The notes beneath the pieces are model-generated. The model did no database searches and had not been told where the DNA came from. It saw only the letters and a program-made list of their open reading frames with translations. Shown one piece after another: positions 1 to 10,000 of a stretch of DNA of 64,000 nt; position 1 is the stretch's first letter, and each line of letters opens with the position of its first letter. A program made the translations under genes and the position numbers. Source of the DNA: Streptomyces panaciradicis (lineage in GTDB: Bacteria; Actinomycetota; Actinomycetes; Streptomycetales; Streptomycetaceae); NCBI RefSeq assembly GCF_023516615.1, contig NZ_JAMGBF010000029.1, positions 1 through 64,000 of the forward strand, written 5' to 3'.

Positions 1-566
1 GCCGGGAGTTCCTGGCCGGACGCGAGGCCGCTCGCCGGGCCCTGCGCGCGGTGGGCACGGCCTGCGGCGACATCCCCCGTGAGGGCCGCCTGCCGGTGTT
101 CGCGCCCGGGCCGGCGGCGTCGATCTCGCACAGCGCCGGGATCGCCGCCGCCGTGGCCCCTGCCCCGGGCGCGGACCTCCCCGTCGGGTGTGATCTGGAG
201 CTGCGGCCGCTGCCGTGCGGCGCGGCACGGCTGGTGCTGGACCCGGACGAGGAGCGGCTGCTCGGCACCGCCTCGGGCACCCGGGGCCGGCCCTGGTCGC
301 TGACGGACCTGTTCTCCGCGAAGGAAGCCGCGTGGAAGGCCCTGTGCCTCGCGCCGGGCGAGAGCGTGACCCCGCCGATGGGGACGCTGAGGGATCTGCG
401 GATCGAGGCGTGCGGCGACGCGCTGTGGGTCGCCCCCCGCGCGAGTGCGTCGTACGCGGTGCGGGTACGGGTCCTGCCCGTCGGCGCGGGCGTGTTCAGT
501 TACGCGCTGGGCTGGGCCGACGCCGAGGGAAGAGCGACGGCGCTGCCCACGGCGAGGCGTTCGTAG
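1..566 (+). CDS. 4'-phosphopantetheinyl transferase, 5' end outside the window
   Basis: Sfp-type PPTase, which would convert apo carrier domains such as those of the neighbouring NRPS and PKS to the holo form using CoA. The reading frame is open from base 3, with FLAGREAARRALRAVG upstream of any in-window start, so the true start lies left of the window. Family motifs visible in order: ISHS, a metal-binding region reading GCDLE, and the helix FSAKEAAWKAL carrying the catalytic Glu and Lys. The stop at 564-566 lies inside the 3' end of the opposing metallo-hydrolase gene, a 67-bp convergent overlap. Position beside the antimycin-type genes suggests the AntQ role of long-form antimycin clusters, but it could equally be a general PPTase. 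The family call is firm; the pathway link is inferred. Confidence 0.88.
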   Translation, partial: REFLAGREAARRALRAVGTACGDIPREGRLPVFAPGPAASISHSAGIAAAVAPAPGADLPVGCDLELRPLPCGAARLVLDPDEERLLGTASGTRGRPWSLTDLFSAKEAAWKALCLAPGESVTPPMGTLRDLRIEACGDALWVAPRASASYAVRVRVLPVGAGVFSYALGWADAEGRATALPTARRS

Positions 567-1165
567 GGGGCGCCGGTGCCGGGGCCGCCCGCGCCGAGGA
601 GGCCGCCGACCATGGCGACGCCGGTGTCGTTCAGGGCGCCGTCGTGGACGGCGTAGACGTGCCGGGGCGCGACCTCGCGCACGTAGTCGATCAGCCGGCC
701 TGTGGTGGACCAGGGGCCGTGCACCGGCAGCAGCAGGGTGTCCACGCGGGTGTCCGGGACGGTCAGGGCGTCGCCGGGGTGGAAGACGCTGCCGTCGACG
801 AGGAAGCCGACGTTGCCCACGCGCGGGATGTCGGGGTGAATGGTCTCGTGCCAGGTGCCGTGGACCTCGACGGCGAAGCCGGCGGCCTCGAACGCCTCGC
901 CGTGGCCGACGGTCGTCACCCGATGTCCCAGGCCCTCCAGCAGGCCGGCCACGGAGGCGTTGGTCCAGATCCGCAGGGCGGGGTTCGCCTCGGCGGCCCG
1001 GCGCAGGTTCTCCTCGGAGAAGTGGTCGAAGTGCTCGTGGGTGACCAGCACGGCGTCCGCCCGGTCGAGCACCCGCGGGTCGGTCAGACCGCCCGGGTCG
1101 ACGACCAGGCGCCGGTCGTCCTCCTCCAGGCCGACGCAGGCATGTCCGTACTTGATGAGCCGCAT
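500..1165 (-). CDS. MBL-fold metal-dependent hydrolase
   Basis: Soluble metallo-beta-lactamase-fold hydrolase of about 221 residues; substrate unknown. The metal motif THEHFDH (HxHxDH) lies about 45 residues in, with later metal ligands in the GTWHET, FHPGDAL and VHDGAL segments. The ATG at 1165 is chosen over an in-frame TTG at 1180 because GGAGGGG stands 6 bases before it. It is divergent from a MarR gene, with palindromes between them, so the two probably form a repressor-target pair. Its 3' end overlaps the end of the PPTase gene on the other strand. It resembles the small UlaG/YcbL-like MBL proteins rather than a true beta-lactamase; nothing ties it chemically to depsipeptide synthesis. 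Confidence 0.82.
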   Translation of the reverse strand: MRLIKYGHACVGLEEDDRRLVVDPGGLTDPRVLDRADAVLVTHEHFDHFSEENLRRAAEANPALRIWTNASVAGLLEGLGHRVTTVGHGEAFEAAGFAVEVHGTWHETIHPDIPRVGNVGFLVDGSVFHPGDALTVPDTRVDTLLLPVHGPWSTTGRLIDYVREVAPRHVYAVHDGALNDTGVAMVGGLLGAGGPGTGAPYERLAVGSAVALPSASAQPSA

Positions 1166-1191
1166 CGCGGGCCCCTCCAAACTATGCAGGC

Positions 1192-1216
1192 AAGTTGTAC
1201 AACTTAACTGTACAGT
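1192..1216. promoter_or_regulatory. Palindromic operator pair between MBL hydrolase and MarR genes
   Basis: Two adjoining perfect palindromes lie in the 73-bp divergent gap: AAGTTGTACAACTT (1192-1205) and ACTGTACAGT (1207-1216). Both carry a central GTAC. Such dyads in a marR divergent promoter are the usual MarR autoregulatory sites, so binding would be expected to repress both directions. This is a sequence-based inference; no binding data can be seen. Confidence 0.7.
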
Positions 1217-1238
1217 ATGGGTTCAGGAGGTCGTTAGG

Positions 1239-1670
1239 ATGAGCGCCATGGACGACACCCTCGCCGAAGACCTGCGGCGCGCCGTCGGGGAACTGGTGCG
1301 CGCCGCGCGGACCGCCGACACCATGCCCGCAGGGGAGGCGGCCGTCCTCGGGTACCTGGACCGCGGCGGTCCGTACACCACCGCCGACCTCGCCCATCTG
1401 CGCGGTGTGACACACCAGTCCGCCGCCAAGACCGTCAAGGACCTGCTGGGCGCCGGGTTGGTGCGCGCCGAACCGCACCCCTCCGACGGCCGCAAACTGC
1501 TGCTTCACCTCACCGACCGCGGGCGCGCCCGGCTGAGCGACGAGCGGACCCGGCGCGCCGACTGGCTCGACGCGGCCATCGAGGACACGCTCAGCGCGCG
1601 GGAGCAGGAACACCTGCGCGCGTGCGTCCCCCTGATCGCCCGGCTCGCCGGCCGCCTGAACGACCGCTGA
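1239..1670 (+). CDS. MarR-family transcriptional regulator
   Basis: A 143-residue winged-helix repressor. The recognition region runs through YTTADLAHLRGVTHQSAAK and the wing through EPHPSDGRKLLLHLTDRGRAR, the typical MarR DxR wing. The ATG at 1239 follows AGGAGG by 8 bases. It is divergent from the MBL-fold hydrolase and separated from it by two palindromes, so autoregulation and control of the hydrolase are likely. The effector cannot be inferred. It sits between the AntE-like gene and the PPTase, where canonical antimycin clusters carry other ant genes. Confidence 0.88.
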   Translation: MSAMDDTLAEDLRRAVGELVRAARTADTMPAGEAAVLGYLDRGGPYTTADLAHLRGVTHQSAAKTVKDLLGAGLVRAEPHPSDGRKLLLHLTDRGRARLSDERTRRADWLDAAIEDTLSAREQEHLRACVPLIARLAGRLNDR

Positions 1671-1687
1671 GCCAAGCACGACCGGAA

Positions 1688-1711
1688 AGCCCTCCGTCCG
1701 GACGGAGGGCT
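1688..1711. terminator. Perfect 24-bp palindrome downstream of marR, probable terminator
   Basis: A perfect dyad with half-site AGCCCTCCGTCC begins 18 bases after the marR stop. It has no loop bases beyond the turn and no T-run, so it would act as a factor-dependent or I-shaped terminator of the kind common in Streptomyces. The next 209 bases, up to the end of the AntE-like gene, hold nothing I can identify. Confidence 0.5.
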
Positions 1712-1920
1712 GTCGCCGCTGCCGCCGAACTCGCCCACCGCAACGCCTCCCTGGCGCTGTCCGCAACGGAGAAGTCCGCCCCCGATGAGCGCGCTGTGCT
1801 CGCGGGCGCCCTCGGCGTGCGCGGCCGCGGTGACGCGCTGGGCGAGGTCGGCGGCCCGCACCCGCTCCCCGCGCCGCGGGCGGACAGCCGGCGGGCCAAT
1901 GTGCGGGTGCGTCGCCGGCG

Positions 1921-3156
1921 TCAGGATTCGGGGCGCGCGTTGACCAGGGCCGCCATGTTGCCCGCCGGGTGGCGGTTGTCGTGGATGAGCTGGTGGGCCA
2001 GGCCGATCTCGTCGAAGGCGAAGGTCCGGGACAGGCACGGGTCGATGACACCCTGCGCGATCAGCCGGGTCACCTCGCGCGCCTCGCGGGCGCCGGCCAC
2101 GTGCGAGCCCTGCAGCCGCTTCTGCCGCATCCACAGGAAGCGCAGATCCACGTCGCCGTTGTAGCCGGTGGTGCCGCCGCACAGGACGACCATGCCGCCG
2201 TTGTCGCACAGGTACATCGACGTGGGTACGGTGTCGGCGCCGGAATGCTCCAGCACGATGCGCGGGCTGCGGCGCTCACCGAGCACCTCCCAGAACCGCC
2301 GGCCGAAGGCACGGGCGCCCCTCAGCCAACGGGCCATGGCCGCCTCGTCGGAGGTGTCCGGCAGCCGCCCCCAGTGGTCGAACTCGCGCCGGTCGATGAA
2401 GCCCTCGGCGCCGAGCTTGAGGCAGAACTCACCGCGCTCCTGGCTGGAGACCACCGCCACCGGGATCCCCCCGACGTGCCGCACGAGCTGGATGGCGATG
2501 CAGCCGAGGCCACCCGCGCCGCCCCAGATCAGCACCGGGTCGCCCGGGCGCACGGTGTGCGGCTGCCAGCCGAACAGCTGGCGGTAGGCGGTGGCGGCGG
2601 TCGCCATGTAGCAGGCGGCCTCCGCCCAGGACAGCCGGGCCGGCTTCGGGTGGCACATGTAGTCGTCGACGACCGCGAACTGGGCGAAGGAGCCGTAGTT
2701 CTCCTCGTAGCCCCACACGCGCTGGGTGGAGGAGACGGCCGGGTCGGCGCCGAGGCGGACATCCTCGGCCGACTCGTCCCAGCGGTTGGCCAGGACCACG
2801 ACCTCGTCGCCGAGCGCGACGCCGCGCACGCCCTCGCCGACGGCCCACACGATCCCGGACAGGTCCGAGCCACCGATGTGGAAGTCCTCGGTGGCGCCCG
2901 CCTTCTGCCGGGCGGTGATCACATCGAGCGGCTCGCCCAGGGCCGCCCAGACGTTGTTGTAGTTGATGCCGGCCGCCATCACCTTCACCGCGACCTGCCC
3001 GCGGCCCACGGGCGGAACGTCCACCACCTCGGTGCGGAAGGCGTCGACGGGCTGCCCGTAGCGCTCCCGGCGGATCAGCGAGGCGTACATCCGGCGGGGG
3101 ACGGTGCCGATCTCGGGCGCGTCGCCGAGCTCGTAGAGGTCCTGGGTCGCGGTCAC
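1921..3156 (-). CDS. antE: Crotonyl-CoA carboxylase/reductase (AntE-like)
   Basis: NADPH-dependent medium-chain dehydrogenase/reductase that reductively carboxylates 2-enoyl-CoAs to alkylmalonyl-CoAs, here supplying the extender unit to the adjacent PKS. It has 411 residues, slightly shorter than primary-metabolism Ccr (about 445). Visible features are INYNNVWAALGEP, the nucleotide-binding loop WGGAGGLG, RVWGYEENYGSF and LQGSHVAGAREA. The Asn, Glu and His of these motifs correspond, from memory of the family, to the CO2-binding residues of Ccr. GTG start at 3156 with AGGAGA 8 bases upstream. It follows the PKS gene in the same direction after 74 bp. In antimycin biosynthesis AntE makes the varied alkylmalonyl units behind the natural alkyl-chain diversity. 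Confidence 0.88.
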   Translation of the reverse strand: MTATQDLYELGDAPEIGTVPRRMYASLIRRERYGQPVDAFRTEVVDVPPVGRGQVAVKVMAAGINYNNVWAALGEPLDVITARQKAGATEDFHIGGSDLSGIVWAVGEGVRGVALGDEVVVLANRWDESAEDVRLGADPAVSSTQRVWGYEENYGSFAQFAVVDDYMCHPKPARLSWAEAACYMATAATAYRQLFGWQPHTVRPGDPVLIWGGAGGLGCIAIQLVRHVGGIPVAVVSSQERGEFCLKLGAEGFIDRREFDHWGRLPDTSDEAAMARWLRGARAFGRRFWEVLGERRSPRIVLEHSGADTVPTSMYLCDNGGMVVLCGGTTGYNGDVDLRFLWMRQKRLQGSHVAGAREAREVTRLIAQGVIDPCLSRTFAFDEIGLAHQLIHDNRHPAGNMAALVNARPES

Positions 3157-3230
3157 GCGGGATCTCCTGAAGGGTCGGGGCTTACTCGGGTGGACGGTGG
3201 CCTTACGGAGCGGGAGCGCACGGCCGGGGT

Positions 3231-6200
3231 TCAGTCGCTCAGGGCGCGCAGCGCCTTGGCGACCGTCTCGCCGATGCGGGCGATCGGTTCGGGCTCGGTC
3301 ATCTCGTAGTGGCCGCAGGGCACTTGGTGGTCGTGGAGGGTGCCGTGGACGTACGGGCGCCAGGCGTCCGCCTTGCCCGGTTGGACGGCCAGGTCGGCCG
3401 CGAAGTCCGTGACCGTTTCCTCGGCGGCGCTGAAGAACAGCACGTCCCCGCGGAAGCGGCCGGGCCTGAACTGCGGGGCGATGCGCAGGTTATTGCGCAT
3501 GACCGCGGCGATCGCGGCGGCCTGCTCCCGGGTGATCGGCGCACTCTGTGCCTCGGCCTCGATACGCTCCAGGACCCGTTCCACGTCCGCGGCCCCGGCC
3601 CCCGGCGCCACCGGCAGGCCGGCCACCCGGGACAGCAGCGCCGCGACCTGGCGTTCGGCCGTCCCGGGGGCGTAGGCGGTGCCGTGCGGCTGGGGTGCGT
3701 CGAGCATGGCCAGCAGATCCACCCGCTCTCCGGCCTCCTGCAGTGCGCAGGCCATGGCGTGGGCCACGAAACCGCCGTAGGACCAGCCCAGCAGGCGGTA
3801 GGGGCCGTGCGGCTGCACCTGGCGCACGAGATCCAGGTAGGCCGTGACCATCGCGGCGGCGTCCGGCGCGGGCGGCCGGGTGCCGTCCAGGCCCAGTGCC
3901 TGGACGCCGTACACGGGCTGGTCGCCGCCGAGGTGGGGGAGCAGGCCGGTGTAGCGCCAGGACACACCCGCCCCGGGGTGCAGGCAGAACAGCGGGACGG
4001 CGGTGCCCTCCGCGCGCAGGGGCAGCAGCGGGCCCAGCGCGGTGGCGGGAGCGGTGCCGGGCGGGGTGTCCGCCGGTTCCTCGGCGAGCAGTCCGGCGAC
4101 GGTGGGCGCGGCCAGCAGTTTCGCGGCGGGCACGTCGAGGACGCCCGTCTGGCGCAGCCGGCCGGCCAGGAGCACGGCGCGCATGGAGTCGCCGCCCAGG
4201 TCGAAGAAGTTGTCGTGCACGCCGATGCCCGCGATGCCGAGGGTCTCCTCCCACAGCCGGGTCACCGCCTGCTCGCGGTCGGTGCGCGGCGGTACGTGCC
4301 GCGTCGTCAGCCGGGGGCGTGGGGCGAGCGCGTCGCCGGCCGGCGCGGTGTCCTCGGACGCGGTGGCGTCCGTCCGGGCGCCGGGCGCGTCGATCCAGTG
4401 CCGGTGGCGTTCGAAGGCGTACGGCGGCAGCTGCACCCGTCGGGCGGTGTCCGGAGCCGGGGGCAGGGCACCGTCGACGCCGGCGCTCCACAGCCGGCCC
4501 AGGGCCTCGGCGAGTACGAAGCCGTCGGCCGCCTCGGCCTTGGCGTGCCGCATGGTGGTCACCGTCACCGGCGCCCGGTCGGCGAGCCGGTTGGCGGCCA
4601 GCTTGGTCAGGGTGTCCCCGGGGCCGATCTCCACCAGCACCGGGTGCAGGCGCTCCCACAGGGCGGCGATGCCGTCGGCGAACCGCACGGTGTGCCGGGT
4701 GTGGTCCAGCCAGTGCTGTACGGAGGTGGCCTGGGCGTCGGTGACCCAGTCGCCGGTGACGTTGGTGACGTAGGGGATGCGCGGCGGGCGCAGGGTGACC
4801 CGGCGCAGGTGGTCCTCGAAGGCGGGCAGGACCGGGTCCAGGACGTGGGAGTGGGCGGCGACGGGGATGCGCAGCCGGCGGAACGGGATGTCCCGGCGGG
4901 TGAGTTCGGCCTCGAAGCGGGCGACGGCGTCCAGGTGCCCGGCGACGGTGCACGCGGTGGGGCCGTTGACGGCCGTGAGGGACAACTGCTCGTCGAGCAG
5001 CGGCAGGACGTCCTTCACCGCGGCGGCGATGCCGGTGGTGGCGCCGCCCGCCGAGCTGATCAGCCGGATGCGCTCGGTGACCAGAGGCAGCATCTCCTCC
5101 AGGTCGATCACCCCGGCCAGACAGGCCGCCGTGTACTCGCCGAGCGAGTGCCCGATGAGGGCGTCCGGGCGTACGCCCGCCTCCATCAGCGTGCGGGCCA
5201 GCGCGTACTCGGTCACCACCAGGCCGAGGAAGGCGTCCGTGTCGTCGCCCGGGCGTCGCTCGACCAGCGTGGTGTGCAGGTCGCCGCCGAGGACGGGCCG
5301 CAGGACGCGCGCGCACTCGTCGACCGTGTCGCGGTACACGGTGTTCTCGCGGTACAGCTCCGCCCCCATCCCGGGGTACTGGGTGCCTCCGCCCGGCAGC
5401 AGGAAGGCCACGCGGGGTCGGTCGTCGGCGGGCGGGGTCAGCGGCGCGGCGGCGCGGAGGGCGTCGACGGCCTCCTCGCGGGAGGAGGCGGTGACGGTCA
5501 GGCGGTGGCGCAGGGCGGGCCGTTCGGTGCGCAGGCTGTGCGCGATGTCGTCCAGGCGCAGGTCGGGACGGCGGTCGAGGTGCCGGGCGAGGGCGTCGGC
5601 CTGGCCGCGCAGGGCGCCGGGCGTGCGCGCGGACAGGGGCAGGACCAAGCGACGGCCGTCCTCGGGCGGGCGCGGCGCGGCCGGAGGGGTGGGCGGGGGC
5701 TCCTCCAGGATGACGTGGGCGTTGGTGCCGCCGATGCCGAACGCCGAGACGGCGGCCCGGCGCGGGTGCTCGCGCTCCGGCCAGTCCTCCAGGGCGGTCG
5801 GCACCCGGAAGGGGCCCGAGTCGAAGTCGATGAGCGGGTTGGGCCGGTCGAAGTGCAGGCTCGGCGGGATCTGACGGTGCTCCAGGGCGAGCACGGCCTT
5901 GATGAGACCGGCGATGCCGGCGGCCGCCCCCAGGTGGCCGATGTTCGTCTTCACCGACCCCAGGGCGCAGAAGCCGCGCGCCTCGGTGCTGTGCCGGAAC
6001 GCCTCGGCAAGGGCCGCCACCTCGATGGGGTCGCCGAGCTTGGTGGCGGTGCCGTGTGCCTCGATCAGGCCGATGGTGCCCGCGTCGACCATGGCCTGGG
6101 CCTGCGCGGCGAGGATGACCTCGGTCTGTCCGGCCGTGCTGGGCGCGCTGAAGCCGACCTTGCGGCGCCCGTCGTTGTTCACGGCGCTGCCGCGGATCAC

Positions 6201-7025
6201 GGCGCGGATGCGGTCGCCGTCGGCGAGGGCGTCCTCCAGGCGCTTGAGGACGACGGCGCCCACGCCGTCGCCGGAGGAGGTGCCGGCGGCGTCGGCGGCG
6301 AAGGCGCGGCAGTGGCCGTCGGGGGAGAACGGCCCGTCGGGTACGTAGCGGTAGCCGAGGACCGCGGACGGGTTGAGGGAGACCGCGGCCGCCAGCGCGG
6401 TGTCGCACCGGTAGTCGAGCAGGTCCTGGCAGGCGGTGTGCACGGCGACCAGCGCGGTGGAGCAGGCGGTCTGCAGCGACAGGCTCGGGCCGGTCAGGCC
6501 CAGTTCGTAGGAAACGCGGGTGGCGAGCGTGCCCAGGGAGTTGGCGGTGGCCGCGTGCACCAGGGCGACCGAGCCGGGCTGTCCGGCGAAGCGCGGGTGG
6601 ACATGGGCGGGGTAGTAGCGGCTGTCGCCGCTGCCCGCGTAGACGCCGAACGCCCCGGTGTCACGGCCCTCGACCAGGCATCCGGCGTCCTCCAGAGCGT
6701 GGTAGGCGGTCTCCAGCAGCAGCCGCTGCTGCGGGTCGACGACGGCGGCCTCGGCCGGGCTGTAGCCGAAGAAGCCGGAGTCGAAGCGGTCGATGCCCTC
6801 GACCACGGAGGCCATGCGCACCAGAGAGGGGTCGTCGAGATCGCCCGGGTCGCCGCCCGCGGCGAGGAACTCCTCGTCGCTGACGGGCCGTATCGACTCC
6901 CGGCCGGCCGCCAGGTTGTCCCAGAAGGCGTCCAGGTCGTCGGCGCCGGGGAAGCGGCCCGCCATGCCGATGACGGCGACGGCGGGGGCGTCCTCCTCGG
7001 CGTGTGCTGCGGGGTCGTCATGCAT
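3231..7025 (-). CDS. antD: Type I PKS module KS-AT-ACP-TE (AntD-like)
   Basis: A 1264-residue cytoplasmic polyketide synthase. KS at about 15-440 has catalytic Cys188 in QTACSTA, His324 in EAHGTAT and His364 in NIGHLG. AT at about 535-850 has Ser627 in GHSLGEY and a specificity region PVAAHSH (721-727) that is neither the malonyl HAFH nor the methylmalonyl YASH signature. The carrier domain has Ser947 in FFDLGGDSM. The C-terminal thioesterase has Ser1082 in GWSYGG and a late CGHYEM histidine. No KR, DH or ER. The start at 7025 overlaps the NRPS stop by 8 bases and is preceded by GAAAGGA, so translation is coupled. By analogy with AntD it adds one alkylmalonyl unit to the NRPS-bound chain and the TE closes the nine-membered dilactone. 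The identical domain order and AntC/AntE neighbours support this call. Confidence 0.9.
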   Translation of the reverse strand: MHDDPAAHAEEDAPAVAVIGMAGRFPGADDLDAFWDNLAAGRESIRPVSDEEFLAAGGDPGDLDDPSLVRMASVVEGIDRFDSGFFGYSPAEAAVVDPQQRLLLETAYHALEDAGCLVEGRDTGAFGVYAGSGDSRYYPAHVHPRFAGQPGSVALVHAATANSLGTLATRVSYELGLTGPSLSLQTACSTALVAVHTACQDLLDYRCDTALAAAVSLNPSAVLGYRYVPDGPFSPDGHCRAFAADAAGTSSGDGVGAVVLKRLEDALADGDRIRAVIRGSAVNNDGRRKVGFSAPSTAGQTEVILAAQAQAMVDAGTIGLIEAHGTATKLGDPIEVAALAEAFRHSTEARGFCALGSVKTNIGHLGAAAGIAGLIKAVLALEHRQIPPSLHFDRPNPLIDFDSGPFRVPTALEDWPEREHPRRAAVSAFGIGGTNAHVILEEPPPTPPAAPRPPEDGRRLVLPLSARTPGALRGQADALARHLDRRPDLRLDDIAHSLRTERPALRHRLTVTASSREEAVDALRAAAPLTPPADDRPRVAFLLPGGGTQYPGMGAELYRENTVYRDTVDECARVLRPVLGGDLHTTLVERRPGDDTDAFLGLVVTEYALARTLMEAGVRPDALIGHSLGEYTAACLAGVIDLEEMLPLVTERIRLISSAGGATTGIAAAVKDVLPLLDEQLSLTAVNGPTACTVAGHLDAVARFEAELTRRDIPFRRLRIPVAAHSHVLDPVLPAFEDHLRRVTLRPPRIPYVTNVTGDWVTDAQATSVQHWLDHTRHTVRFADGIAALWERLHPVLVEIGPGDTLTKLAANRLADRAPVTVTTMRHAKAEAADGFVLAEALGRLWSAGVDGALPPAPDTARRVQLPPYAFERHRHWIDAPGARTDATASEDTAPAGDALAPRPRLTTRHVPPRTDREQAVTRLWEETLGIAGIGVHDNFFDLGGDSMRAVLLAGRLRQTGVLDVPAAKLLAAPTVAGLLAEEPADTPPGTAPATALGPLLPLRAEGTAVPLFCLHPGAGVSWRYTGLLPHLGGDQPVYGVQALGLDGTRPPAPDAAAMVTAYLDLVRQVQPHGPYRLLGWSYGGFVAHAMACALQEAGERVDLLAMLDAPQPHGTAYAPGTAERQVAALLSRVAGLPVAPGAGAADVERVLERIEAEAQSAPITREQAAAIAAVMRNNLRIAPQFRPGRFRGDVLFFSAAEETVTDFAADLAVQPGKADAWRPYVHGTLHDHQVPCGHYEMTEPEPIARIGETVAKALRALSD

Positions 7026-10000
7026 GGCCGCGGTCCTTTCCGTGGCGTGCGGTGCGGCGGGCACGGGCCGCTCGCTGCCGTTGTGCTTGTTCCTTGGCGC
7101 GGTCCAGCTCGCTGGGCGCGGGTTCGGCGGACGGCTGTCCGGCCGGGCCGTCCGTCCGGGCGTCGGCGGTGTCCTGCCCCGCCGACGGCTTGGTGGCAGT
7201 GGCCGCCAGGTGGCGCGCCAGGTCGCGGACGGTGGGGTGGGCGAACAGGTCGACCACCGACACGTCGGCGTCGAAGGCGCTGTTGACCGCGTTCTGGGCG
7301 GTGACCAGCAGCAGCGAGTTGCCGCCCAGGTCGAAGAAGTTCTCGTCCGGCCCCACCCGGTCGCGGCCCAGCACGGCGCACCACACCTCGGCGAGCCTGC
7401 TCTCCAGCCGCCGGGCGTCCTCTTCCCCGTCGGCTCGTTCCGGCCGGTCGGCGGTGCCGGCGGAGCGCAGCACCCAGTCGTCGGCCAGGCGCGCCGCACG
7501 GGCGGCGTCGCCCGCCGCGCGATACAGGGCGCCCAGGTCGGTGCCGTCGGCCAGGCCGACGCGCGCGGCCGGGCGCCGTACCGGCCGTACCGGTGCCGCC
7601 ACATGGCTGCGCACCCAGGGGGCGGTGCGGTCGGCACCGATCAGCAGGTGGGGGGCGTCGAGCGTGCGGGCCAGGTCGAAGGAGCGCAGTGCGGCCTGCG
7701 CGTCCAGCAGCCGGTAACCGCGGGCCTCGGTCAGCGCGGTGAGCCGGTAGCCGCGGCTGACGCCCCGCTCGCGCCACATGCTCCAGGCCAGGGACTGCGC
7801 GGGCAGCCCGAGGCTTCGGCGGTGCAGTGCCAGGGCGTCGAGCGCGGCGTTGGCCGCTGCGTAGGCGGCGTTCATGGCCCCGCCGAAGAAGCCGTTGACG
7901 GAGGAGAAGGTGACGAAGGAGGTGACCGGGTGGTCGGCGGTGAGGCGGTGCAGTGTCCACGCGCCGCCCGCCTTCGCGGCCACCGCCTGCCGCCAGGTGT
8001 CCTCGTCCAGCTCACCCACCGGGCGTTCGAGGAGCGTCCCGGCCAGGTGCAGCACGCTCGTCAGGGGCACGCCCCACGCTTGGGCGGCCGCGTCCACGGC
8101 GGCACGGACCTGGGACTCGTCGGTGACATCGGCGCACACGTAGCGGACCTCGCCCCGCTCGCGCAGCCGCCGCAGCACCTCCCCACGCCGCGGCCCGTCG
8201 GCCTGGGCGTCCAGGGCGTCCTCGGGAGTGCGGCCCAGGATCAGCAGCCGGGTGCCCGGGGTGCGCAGCAGATGCGCCGCGACCTCGCCGCCGACGCCGC
8301 CCAGGCCGCCGGTGACCAGGGTGAACCCATCGGTGGCGGCCGACCGGGGACGCGGGGGCGCGTCCGGCACCGGGGCCAGACGGCGCACATGGCGGCAGCC
8401 GTCGCGGTACGCCACCTCGGCGGCGTCGGCGGACACGTGCGCCTCCGCCAGCAGCAGCGCGGGAGCGTCCTCGTCGGCGTCCGGCGGCAGGTCGACGTGC
8501 GTGCCGCGCAGCCGACCCAGCTCCTCCGTCAGCGACTTGAGCAGGGCGCCCGCCATGGCGTGCCCCGGGTGGGGCCGGTCCTCGGCCCGCACCCCCAGGG
8601 CGCCCGCGGTGGCGTACACCAGGTCGACGGGGTGCTGCCGGGCGGTCCGGGAGGCGAGCGCCCGGGCCAGGGCGAGGAGGGACAGCGTGCCGCTCGCCTC
8701 GTGCGGTGCCGTCGGCGCGGTGGTCGAGGGGGCGTCGCCGTCGTGCAGCCCTCCGAGGTGGATCACGGCGTCGACCGGCCGCTGGTCGTGCTCCAGCCGG
8801 TCGAGCAGGGTGGCGAGGTCGTCGTGCTCGCCGGGGCGGATCCGGTAACGGGCGGCGTCGAGGCGGGCGTAGGACGTGCCGTCGGAGGCGACGGTGCAGC
8901 GCTCGCCCGTGGCGCGCAGAGTGTCGGCGATCCGCTCCGCGATCCGCACGGAGCGCGGGTCGTCGCCCGCGAGGACCAGGGTGTGACGGCCAGGCACGGC
9001 CTGCCGTGAGGCGTGGTGCTCCGCCCGCTGCCAGACCGGCCGCAGGAACCAGTCGGGCACGGTCGCGGCGGTGCCCAGCAGCAGTTCGGTGGCACGCACC
9101 TGCTCGTCGAACGCGCCGGCCTCGAAGCTCTTGCGCAGCTTGGTGCGCTGGATCTTGCCGATCTCCGTCTTCGGCACGGCGTCCTGGGCGACCGGGACGA
9201 GGAAGGCCGGGCTGACGCCGATCTCCCGCGTCACCTTGCCGGCGATCTCCCGCAGGGCCGCGGCGGTGTCCCCGTCGGAGGCCTCGGGGGACAGGTGGAA
9301 GAACAGGGCGAGTTCGTCGGTGGACGCCGAGGAGTCGGAGCGCACCGCGACGGCGGCGGTGAAGCTGCGCACCACGTGCGGCAGTTCCTCGACGCAGGCC
9401 TCGATCTCGTGGCTGTAGTGGTTGACGCCGTTGACGATGATGACGTCCTTGGCGCGCCCGGTGATGTACAGCTCCCCGGCCCGCAGGAACGCCAGGTCGC
9501 CGGTGTCGAACCAGCCGTCCTCGGTGAACGCCTCCGCGTTCGCGCCCGGGTTGTCGTGGTAGCCGCCGGTCACGGAGGTGCCGCGGACCTGGAGGCGGCC
9601 GGCGTCACCCTCGGCGAGGACGGTGCCGGAGTCGTCGACGACGCGCATGGCGAAGCCCGGGTAGGGCAGGCCGCAGCTGACGAACGTGCCCTCGCCGGGC
9701 ACGGGTCGGGGGGCCAGGACGGCGTCGGTGACCACCGAGCAGGTCTCGGACATGCCCCAGCCGGGGTGCATCACGTCCTGCGGCAGGCCGAACGGCTCGA
9801 GTGCGTGCAGGAAGCGGCGGGCCGCGGCGGCCACGACGACCTCGCCCGCGTTCATCACCAGCCGCATCGGCGACAGGTCCCAGGTGCGGTCGGCGAAGCG
9901 GTCGGCCTGTTCGGCGAGGAGACCGAACGCGAAGTTGGGTGCCCAGGTGACGGTGACGCGGTGCCGGTCGGCCAGGTCCATCCAGCGCGGCGGGTCCTGC

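Noticed and set aside
500..1165. MBL protein as an antibiotic-resistance beta-lactamase
   Set aside because: Too short, no signal peptide, and only the general HxHxDH metal motif is present.
3309..7286. Very long plus-strand open frame opposite the PKS gene (also 10624-15750 opposite the NRPS)
   Set aside because: Gly/Ala/Arg/Gln-rich translation without domains. These frames arise opposite GC-rich genes because stop codons are rare there, and the minus-strand genes have complete catalytic motifs.
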